From: Chrysomallon squamiferum
Lineage: Eukaryota > Mollusca > Gastropoda > Neomphalida > Peltospiridae
DNA length: 64,000 bases
NCBI GenBank assembly: GCA_012295275.1
Contig: CM022671.1
Span: forward strand, 26,195,322-26,259,321
Direction of reading: 5' to 3'
Shown: in pieces, positions 54,342-64,000 of the stretch
Numbering within the stretch: the stretch's first letter is position 1
Layout of the letters: each line of letters begins with the position of its first letter
Made by a program: the position numbers and the translations under genes
The notes under the pieces: generated by a model
What the model saw: the letters and a program-made list of their open reading frames with translations, nothing else
Told to the model about the DNA's origin: nothing
The model's database searches: none

Positions 54342-54818
54342 TTATATTTGTATTCTATATATATATAAAACCATCCCAGAGTTTTATTTTTGGAAAGAAA
54401 ATCAACTCGTCTAGACGACAGTTGCTAAGTAAAACCACCACTTTCTTAAAACATGTGACAATACCAACGTGCGTCACTAGTAGGTAAAATAAAATAAATT
54501 TTATTTGTTAAATATATTAAACATTTTCTTAAATTTTATTTGAAAATTAAACCAAGACAGTATTAATGAGAAAACAAAAAATAAAAAATTAACAATAAAA
54601 TGCTGACAAACATTTTTATACACAAAAAAGCACAGAGAAATGCAATGTCATTCAATACTGCTTATTGTATGTTTATTTTAAAACAACTTATAATCAGCAA
54701 TGCAACTAATTAAGCCAGCACATAAATATCATCATTTATAATAAAGAAATTAAGCTGAAAGTATTGAATTAAATTTTAATAATGTATACATAAATTATAT
54801 TTATTTAAACAAAATGAT

Positions 54819-54820
<2 letters not shown>

Positions 54821-54863
<43 letters not shown>
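54821..54863. repeat. (CA)n in macrosatellite unit 2
   Basis: The longest CA run of the array. It can pair with the (TG)n run near 54294-54340 of the same unit. Confidence 0.9.
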
Positions 54864-54865
<2 letters not shown>

Positions 54866-55372
54866 ACATATATCATACAATAAATAACATTTTTAAATAA
54901 AACATCTTCAATATTGAAACATGCCTTAAAATATTTATATATATTTTTTTATATTCTAAAAAGTGACATTTTTTAAAATAATGGATACATTATAAGAAAT
55001 CACTGTGGACATGTATTGCTGTGAACTGAATGAAGGAGATAAAAATGTTATCAAAGGTACTGTTTACAAAGAACAGTAATGATTAAAACACTTTATTTAT
55101 TATTATTCTGTTTTACAGATAGGATGATTGCTTTTTTGAAATAGCTCTGTTATTAACTAGCTCCAGCAAAGGTAGCAGAGGCTTCGGCAAGGCCTTTCCT
55201 CCTGTTGAAACAATAAAAATAAAGTCAGTTAAGATTTTAAAACAAAAACAAATAAATGAAACAAAAAACCATGAACCAAAAAAACAAACAACCCCCCCCA
55301 AAACAATATGACAGACAAAAACATTACAAATGTAACCAAACTGTAGATAGTATGCAAAGCGGTGATACTCTA

Positions 55373-55408
<36 letters not shown>

Positions 55409-55792
55409 GTAATAAAACTATTTTAAAATATTTAAAAAAAATGTATAACATGGATGTAATGAGGAGTGCATAAACAAAAATATCTCCTACCTGAATATTT
55501 TGGCTCACATAAAACACACGCACACACACACACAAACATAGGCATACACAGAGGCAAGCACACAGACGTACATACATAATTTTCCATATTATAAACATGT
55601 AGGACAAAATTAATTTGGTTGCAGATTTTTTTTTTTCTAAATAGTTGTAGTAAAGAGGTTTACTTACACCTATATAAAATATATCAAATGTTTGTGTGTG
55701 CATGTTTGAAAACAGTTGGCAAACTATTTACTGCACTATAAAAATAAAAAAGAGAAGGAAGGGTTCACTGTATGCCAGTACACAAGTAGCAG

Positions 55793-56071
55793 AGTTTGTT
55801 TTTCCACACAAAATTCATTTTTGATACTCTTATTTACACCGGTGTAAAGGTTATTGAATCGGTACGCATCTACTGGATATCGTGTCTGCATCCGGAACGT
55901 CATTGGGAAGTGATTGTAAGGATGCCATCTTGAATGATTCTGTCGTTCTTCACTTTTGTAATTATGGATGACAAATTTCAGTGTGCCACAGCACTTCTCG
56001 ACTGTCTTCAGTTAAAACTGGACCTGAACCCGAAACAGAACAAATATGGAAGTTTTAGGGGTGCATGGTGA
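55793..56071 (+). pseudogene. Terminal exon copy, unit 3 (nonsense)
   Basis: TGG of unit 1 is TGA in the variable patch (near 55930), so the frame is interrupted. The remainder is open, with silent CCG for CCT and GAT for GAC. Confidence 0.5.
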
Positions 56072-56773
56072 AAAATAGGGATATTCCTGTGAAGTATTTA
56101 CAGGAACTAACTCGGTGCCGTGTTTAGATCTTTACTGACATTTACCGATGGCTTTACAGATAGTTAGGTAATTTGTTTCATCAGCAAACTGTATGACATA
56201 TCCATTTTCATATTGCTGGCCGAATTGTTAATAAAAATCATCAAAAATGGCTTATTTTTCTTTCTTTCTTTTTCATTCTTTTACTTTTAGTATTATCTTC
56301 AAGAGTTTGCTAAACATTTAAAAATTACTGGAGACCTTGTAGTATTTTGTCTGTTATCACTTCTGTTAGTTTCTTGTCACTTAAAATTATTAAAAGGTTA
56401 AATAAAATTGTTCTGACATGTATTAATTTCACAATTTGTTATCTAAATGTTAATCCAAGTAAGCTACACTTTTATACATTTTTCATTTGTGTTTCTTAAA
56501 TGTTATATAAAATGAAAGTAAATATTTTAGTTATCAGTAGAAAACTTGTATGCATCTGAAATGAAACTTCTCCTTTAAATACAACAATAATAATAATATA
56601 CTAAATGGTGTTGCTATTACTACATCTAGTATTATTGCTACTACTACTACTACTACTACTACTAACAATAATAAAATAATAATTGTATTTTAATGTGTCA
56701 CATTTATGAATGTACTTGCTCAGACGTTATGCTGACAATGTATATACGAGTTTCCCAAATTCATATGTTACAG

Positions 56774-56804
<31 letters not shown>

Positions 56805-56825
56805 TTTTAAAATAATATGTTTTGA

Positions 56826-56869
<44 letters not shown>

Positions 56870-57883
56870 TTATATTTGTATTCTATATATATATATAAAA
56901 CGATCCCAGAGTTTTATTTTTGGAAAGAAAATCAACTAGTCTAGACGACAGTTGCTAAGTAAAATCACCACTTTCTTAAAACATGTGACAATACCAACGT
57001 GCCTCACTAGTAGGTAAAATAAAAATAATTTTATTTGTTAAGTATATTAAACATTTTCTTAAATTTTATTTGAAAATTAAACCAAGACAGTATTAATGAG
57101 AAAATAAAAAATAAAAAATTAACAATAAAATGCTGACAAACATTTTTATACACAAAAAAGCACAGAGAAATGCAATGTCATTCAATACTGCTTCATTGTA
57201 TTTGTTTATTTTAAAACAACTTATAATCAGCAATGCAACTAATTAAGCAAGCACATAAATATCATCATTTATAATAAAGAAATTAAGCTGAAAGTATTGA
57301 ATTAAATTTTAATAATGTATACATAAATCATATTTATTTAAACAAAATGATAGCACACACACACACACACACACACAACACATATATCATACAATAAATA
57401 ACATTTTTAAATAAAACATCTTCAATATTGAAACATGCCTTAAAATATATATATATATTTTTTTATATTCTAAAAAGTGACATTTTTTAAAATAATGGAT
57501 ACATTATAAGAAATCACTGTGGACATGTATTGCTGTGAACTGAATGAAGGAGATAAAAATGTTATCAAAGGTACTGTTTACAAAGAACAGTAATGATTAA
57601 AACACTTTATTTATTATTATTCTGTTTTACAGATAGGATGATTGCTTTTTTGAAATAGCTCTGTTATTAACTAGCTCCAGCAAAGGTAGCAGAGGCTTCG
57701 GCAAGGCCTTTCCTCCTGTTGAAACAATAAAAATAAAGTCAGTTAAGATTTTAAAATAAAAACAAATAAATGAAACAAAAAACCATGAACCAAAAAAACA
57801 AACAACCCCCCCAAAAAAATATGACAGACAAAAACATTACAAATGTAACCAAACTGTAGATAGTATGCAAAGCGGTGATACTC

Positions 57884-57915
<32 letters not shown>

Positions 57916-58304
57916 GTAATAGTAATAAAACTATTTTAAAATATTTAAAAAAATGTATAACATGGATGTAATGAGGAGTGCATAAACAAAAATATCTCCT
58001 ACCTGAATATTTTGGCTCGCTAAAACACACGCACACACACACACAAACATAGGCCTACACAGAGGCAAGCACACAGACGTACATACATAATTTTCCATAC
58101 TATAAGCATGTATGACAAAATTAATTTGGTTGCAGGGTTGTTGTTTTTTTAAATAGTTGTAGTAAAGAGGTTTACTTACACCTATATAAAATATATCGAA
58201 TGTTTGTGTGTGCATGTTTGAAAACAGTTGGCAAACTATTTACTGCACTATAAAAATAAAAAAGAGAAGGAAGGGTTCACTGTATGCCAGTACACAAGTA
58301 GCAG

Positions 58305-58584
58305 AGTTTGTTTTTCCACACAAAATTCATTTTTGATACTCTTATTTACACCGGTGTAAAGGTTATTGAATCGGTACGCATCTACTGGATATCGTGTCTG
58401 CATCCGGAACGTCAATGGGAAGTGATTGTAAGGATGCCATCTTTGAATTATTCTGTCGTTCTTCACTTTTGTAATTATGGATGACAAATTTCAGTGTGCC
58501 ACAGCACTTCTCGACTGTCTTCAGTTAAAACTGGACCTGAACCCTAAACAGAACAAATATGGAAGTTTTAGGGGTGCATGGTGA
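58305..58584 (+). pseudogene. Terminal exon copy, unit 4 (frameshift)
   Basis: 280 nt instead of 279; one extra base in the variable patch (catctttgaattattctg near 58440) shifts the frame. Confidence 0.5.
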
Positions 58585-59336
58585 AAAATAGGGATATTCC
58601 TGTGAAGTATTTACAGGAACTAACTCAGTGCCGTGTTTAGATCTTTACTGACATTTACCGATGCCTTTACAGATAGTCAGGTAATTTGTTTCATCAGCAA
58701 ACTGTATGACATATCCATTTTCATATTGCTGGCCGAATTGTTAATAAAAATCATCAAAAATGGCTTATTTTTCTTTCTTTTTTTTCATTCTTTTACTTTT
58801 AGTATTATCTTCAAGAGTTTGCTAAACATTTAAAAATTACTGGAGACCTTGTAGTATTTTGTCTGTTATCACTTCTGTTAGTTTCTTGTCACTTAAAATT
58901 ATTAAAAGGTTAAATAAAATTGTTCTGACATGTATTAATTTCACAATTTGTTATCTAAATGTTAATCCAAGTAAGCTACACTTTTATACATTTTTCATTT
59001 GTGTTTCTTAAATGTTATATAAAATGAAAGTAAATATTTTAGTTATCAGTAGAAAACTTGTATGCATCTGAAATGAAACTTCTCCTTTAAATACAACAAT
59101 AATAATAATATACTAAATGGTGTTGCTATTACTACATCTAGTATTATTGCTACTACTACTACTACTACTACTACTAACAATAATAAAATAATAATTGTAT
59201 TTTAATGTGTCACATTTATGAATGTACTTGCTCAGACGTTATGCTGACAATGTATATACGAGTTTCCCAAATTCATATGTTACAGAATAATAAATAATAA
59301 TAATAATAATAAAATTTTTAAAATAATATGTTTTGA

Positions 59337-59378
<42 letters not shown>

Positions 59379-60384
59379 TTATATTTGTATTCTATATATA
59401 TATATAAAACGATCCCAGAGTTTTATTTTTGGAAAGAAAATCAACTAGTCTAGACGACAGTTGCTAAGTAAAATCACCACTTTCTTAAAACATGTGACAA
59501 TACCAACGTGCCTCACTAGTAGGTAAAATAAAAATAATTTTATTTGTTAAGTATATTAAACATTTTCTTAAATTTTATTTGAAAATTAAACCAAGACAGT
59601 ATTAATGAGAAAATAAAAAATAAAAATTAACAATAAAATGCTGACAAACATTTTTATACACAAAAAGCACAGAGAAATGCAATGTCATTCAATACTGCTT
59701 CATTGTATTTGTTTATTTTAAAACAACTTATAATCAGCAATGCAACTAATTAAGCAAGCACATAAATATCATCATTTATAATAAAGAAATTAAGCTGAAA
59801 GTATTGAATTAAATTTTAATAATGTATACATAAATCATATTTATTTAAACAAAATGATAGCACACACACACACACACACGAACATATATCATACAATAAA
59901 TAACATTTTTAAATAAAACATCTTCAATATTGAAACATGCCTTAAAATATATATATATTTTTTTTATATTCTAAAAAGTGACATTTTTTAAAATAATGGA
60001 TACATTATAAGAAATCACTGTGGACATGTATTGCTGTGAACTGAATGAAGGAGATAAAATGTTATCAAAGGTACTGTTTACAAAGAACAGTAATGATTAA
60101 AACACTTTATTTATTATTATTCTGTTTTACAGATGGGATGATTGCTTTTTTTTGAAATAGCTCTGTTATTAACTAGCTCCAGCAAAGGTAGCAGAGGCTT
60201 CGGCAAGGCCTTTCCTCCTGTTGAAACAATAAAAATAAAGTCAGTTAAGATTTTAAAATAAAAACAAATAAATGAAACAAAAACCATGAACCAAAAAAAC
60301 AAACAACCCCCCCAAAAAAATATGACAGACAAAAACATTACAAATGTAACCAAACTGTAGATAGTATGCAAAGCGGTGATACTC

Positions 60385-60416
<32 letters not shown>

Positions 60417-60804
60417 GTAATAGTAATAAAACTATTTTAAAATATTTAAAAAAATGTATAACATGGATGTAATGAGGAGTGCATAAACAAAAATATCTCC
60501 TACCTGAATATTTTGGCTCGCTAAAAACACACGCACACACACACAAACATAGGCCTACACAGAGGCAAGCACACAGACGTACATACATAATTTTCCATAC
60601 TATAAGCATGTATGACAAAATTAATTTGGTTGCAGGGTTGTTGTTTTTTTAAATAGTTGTAGTAAAGAGGTTTACTTACACCTATATAAAATATATCGAA
60701 TGTTTGTGTGTGCATGTTTGAAAACAGTTGGCAAACTATTTACTGCACTATAAAAATAAAAAAGAGAAGGAAGGGTTCACTGTATGCCAGTACACAAGTA
60801 GCAG

Positions 60805-61083
60805 AGTTTGTTTTTCCACACAAAATTCATTTTTGATACTCTTATTTACACCGGTGTAAAGGTTATTGAATCGGTACGCATCTACTGGATATCGTGTCTG
60901 CATCCGGAACGTCAATGGGAAGTGATTGTAAGGATGCCATCTTTTATTATTCTGTCGTTCTTCACTTTTGTAATTATGGATGACAAATTTCAGTGTGCCA
61001 CAGCACTTCTCGACTGTCTTCAGTTAAAACTGGACCTGAACCCTAAACAGAACAAATATGGAAGTTTTAGGGGTGCATGGTGA
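60805..61083 (+). CDS. Putative terminal exon, unit 5 (open)
   Basis: The patch reads MPSFIILS instead of MPSWMILS but the frame is kept. Confidence 0.38.
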   Translation, partial: SLFFHTKFIFDTLIYTGVKVIESVRIYWISCLHPERQWEVIVRMPSFIILSFFTFVIMDDKFQCATALLDCLQLKLDLNPKQNKYGSFRGAW

Positions 61084-61788
61084 AAAATAGGGATATTCCT
61101 GTGAAGTATTTACAGGAACTAACTCGGTGCCGTGTTTAGATCTTTACTGACATTTACCGATGCCTTTACACATAGTCAGGTAATTTGTTTCATCAGCAAA
61201 CTGTATGACATATCCATTTTCATATTGCTGGCCGAATTGTTAATAAAAATCATCAAAAATGGCTTATTTTTCTTTCTTTCTTTTTCATTCTTTTTACTTT
61301 TAGTATTATCTTCAAGAGTTTGCTAAACATTTAAAAATTACTGGAGACCTTGTAGTATTTTGTCTGTTATCACTTCTGTTAGTTTCTTGTCACTTTAAAA
61401 TTATTAAAGGTTAAATAAAATTGTTCTGACATGTATTAATTTCACAATTTGTTATCTAAATGTTAATCCAAGTAAGCTACACTTTTATACATTTTTTTCA
61501 TTTGTGTTTCTTAAATGTTATATAAAATGAAAGTAAATATTTTAGTTATCAGTAGAAAACTTGTATGCATCTGAAATGAAACTTCTCCTTTAAATACAAC
61601 AATAATAATAATATACTAAATGGTGTTGCTATTACTACATCTAGTATTATTGCTACTACTACTACTACTACTACTACTAACAATAATAAAATAATAATTG
61701 TATTTTAATGTGTCACATTTATGAATGTACTTGCTCAGACGTTATGCTGACAATGTATATACGAGTTTCCCAAATTCATATGTTACAG

Positions 61789-61819
<31 letters not shown>

Positions 61820-61840
61820 TTTTAAAATAATATGTTTTGA

Positions 61841-61882
<42 letters not shown>

Positions 61883-62893
61883 TTATATTTGTATTCTATA
61901 TATATATATAAAACGATCCCAGAGTTTTATTTTTGGAAAGAAAATCAACTAGTCTAGACGACAGTTGCTAAGTAAAATCACCACTTTCTTAAAACATGTG
62001 ACAATACCAACGTGCCTCACTAGTAGGTAAAATAAAAATAATTTTATTTGTTAAGTATATTAAACATTTTCTTAAATTTTATTTGAAAATTAAACCAAGA
62101 CAGTATTAATGAGAAAATAAAAAATAAAAAATTAACAATAAAATGCTGACAAACATTTTTATACACAAAAAAGCACAGAGAAATGCAATGTCATTCAATA
62201 CTGCTTCATTGTATTTGTTTATTTTAAAACAACTTATAATCAGCAATGCAACTAATTAAGCAAGCACATAAATATCATCATTTATAATAAAGAAATTAAG
62301 CTGAAAGTATTGAATTAAATTTTAATAATGTATACATAAATCATATTTATTTAAACAAAATGATAGCACACACACACACACACACACGAACATATATCAT
62401 ACAATAAATAACATTTTTAAATAAAACATCTTCAATATTGAAACATGCCTTAAAATATATATATATATTTTTTTATATTCTAAAAAGTGACATTTTTTAA
62501 AATAATGGATACATTATAAGAAATCACTGTGGACATGTATTGCTGTGAACTGAATGAAGGAGATAAAAATGTTATCAAAGGTACTGTTTACAAAGAACAG
62601 TAATGATTAAAACACTTTATTTATTATTATTCTGTTTTACAGATAGGATGATTGCTTTTTTGAAATAGCTCTGTTATTAACTAGCTCCAGCAAAGGTAGC
62701 AGAGGCTTCGGCAAGGCCTTTCCTCCTGTTGAAACAATAAAAATAAAGTCAGTTAAGATTTTAAAATAAAAACAAATAAATGAAACAAAAAACCATGAAC
62801 CAAAAAAACAAACAACCCCCCCAAAAAAATATGACAGACAAAAACATTACAAATGTAACCAAACTGTAGATAGTATGCAAAGCGGTGATACTC

Positions 62894-62925
<32 letters not shown>

Positions 62926-63313
62926 GTAATAGTAATAAAACTATTTTAAAATATTTAAAAAAATGTATAACATGGATGTAATGAGGAGTGCATAAACAAA
63001 AATATCTCCTACCTGAATATTTTGGCTCGCTAAAAACACACGCACACACACACAAACATAGGCCTACACAGAGGCAAGCACACAGACGTACATACATAAT
63101 TTTCCATACTATAAGCATGTATGACAAAATTAATTTGGTTGCAGGGTTGTTGTTTTTTTAAATAGTTGTAGTAAAGAGGTTTACTTACACCTATATAAAA
63201 TATATCGAATGTTTGTGTGTGCATGTTTGAAAACAGTTGGCAAACTATTTACTGCACTATAAAAATAAAAAAGAGAAGGAAGGGTTCACTGTATGCCAGT
63301 ACACAAGTAGCAG

Positions 63314-63592
63314 AGTTTGTTTTTCCACACAAAATTCATTTTTGATACTCTTATTTACACCGGTGTAAAGGTTATTGAATCGGTACGCATCTACTGGATA
63401 TCGTGTCTGCATCCGGAACGTCATTGGGAAGTGATTGTAAGGATGCCATCTTGGATGGTTCTGTCGTTCTTCACTTTTGTAATTATGGACGACAAATTTC
63501 AGTGTGCCACAGCACTTCTCGACTGTCTTCAGTTAAAACTGGACCTGAACCCTAAACAGAACAAATATGGAAGTTTTAGGGGTGCATGGTGA
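63314..63592 (+). CDS. Putative terminal exon, unit 6 (open)
   Basis: The same peptide as unit 2 apart from none or few changes (MPSWMVLS, RHWEV). The unit continues past the window end. Confidence 0.4.
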   Translation, partial: SLFFHTKFIFDTLIYTGVKVIESVRIYWISCLHPERHWEVIVRMPSWMVLSFFTFVIMDDKFQCATALLDCLQLKLDLNPKQNKYGSFRGAW

Positions 63593-64000
63593 AAAATAGG
63601 GATATTCCTGTGAAGTATTTACAGGAACTAACTCGGTGCCGTGTTTAGATCTTTACTGACATTTACCGATGGCTTTACAGATAGTTAGGTAATTTGTTTC
63701 ATCAGCAAACTGTATGACATATCCATTTTCATATTGCTGGCCGAATTGTTAATAAAAATCATCAAAAATGGCTTATTTTTCTTTCTTTCTTTCATTCTTT
63801 TACTTTTAGTATTATCTTCAAGAGTTTGCTAAACATTTAAAAATTACTGGAGACCTTGTAGTATTTTGTCTGTTATCACTTCTGTTAGTTTCTTGTCACT
63901 TAAAATTATTAAAAGGTTAAATAAAATTGTTCTGACATGTATTAATTTCACAATTTGTTATCTAAATGTTAATCCAAGTAAGCTACACTTTTATACATTT

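Larger units (their letters stand above)
50331..64000. repeat. Macrosatellite array, period about 2.45-2.53 kb
   Basis: Head-to-tail units start at 50331, 52778, 55309, 57822, 60323 and 62832 (anchor tgacagacaaaaacattac). Spacings are 2447, 2531, 2513, 2501 and 2509. The last unit is cut by the window end. Unit 1 lacks about 75 bp near 51142 that the others carry (tttaccgatggctttacag...). Neighbouring units 4-6 look closest to each other. Each unit holds a 92-codon block, ACT/AAT/TG/CA microsatellites, and a C-run near its right end. Confidence 0.92.

Noticed and set aside
57640-57725. Terminal exon on either strand around the gaggaaaggccttgccg block (repeated in each unit)
   Set aside because: Acceptor-like and AATAAA-like signals exist on both strands, so no strand can be chosen. 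Frames are very short.
50309-63224. - strand frames with poly-Leu and Cys-Val repeats in each macrosatellite unit
   Set aside because: They run through AAT and CA microsatellites and change frame with run length. The EYHRFAYYLQFGYICNV stretch between them is conserved but has no supporting exon structure.

Overview
This is eukaryotic, animal DNA. It is AT-rich, has spliced genes with GT-AG introns, and is very dense in di- and trinucleotide microsatellites. The style suggests a lophotrochozoan, probably a cephalopod mollusc, but that is inference; nothing in the window fixes the species.

Positions 1-50000 hold a tandem cluster of two related classes of bHLH transcription-factor genes of the clockwork orange/DEC/HELT-like (hairy-related) type. 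Class F lies on the + strand: F1 (28-2059, 5' exons outside the window), F2 (4564-8032), F3 (24939-28414) and F4 (34435-37891). Class B lies on the - strand: B1 (12683-17318), B4 (42504-47125), and two decapitated relics, B2psi (22553-23104) and B3psi (32221-32779). Class B genes have six coding exons encoding bHLH plus an Orange domain (about 427 aa). Class F genes have the same exon phases, but the Orange exon is replaced by a decayed relic, so the predicted protein has bHLH and the C-terminal domains without Orange (F2: 364 aa). F3 and F4 are truncated by a nonsense codon and a frameshift within about 10 bp of each other.

The cluster reads as five copies of a unit [F> spacer <B] of roughly 13-15 kb: U1 = F1 (B lost, junction near 3790), U2 = F2+B1, U3 = B2psi (F lost, junction near 19638), U4 = F3+B3psi, U5 = F4+B4. 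The roughly 2-2.5 kb spacer is conserved between units. It carries an inverted 20-bp pair and a 108-codon open frame of doubtful coding value. Upstream of B1 and B4 there is a 540-bp TA-flanked inverted-repeat element and a tandemly duplicated block of about 1 kb. F and B promoters share a nearly identical 21-bp element, which suggests common regulation.

Positions 50331-64000 are a different structure: a macrosatellite with a period of about 2.45-2.53 kb, five full units and a sixth cut by the window end. Each unit carries a 279-nt + strand open block that looks like a terminal exon (splice-acceptor-like AG, 92 codons, AATAAA downstream). Its product is not recognised.

No rRNA, tRNA, CRISPR or bacterial features were seen. 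All calls come from reading the sequence; no database search was run.
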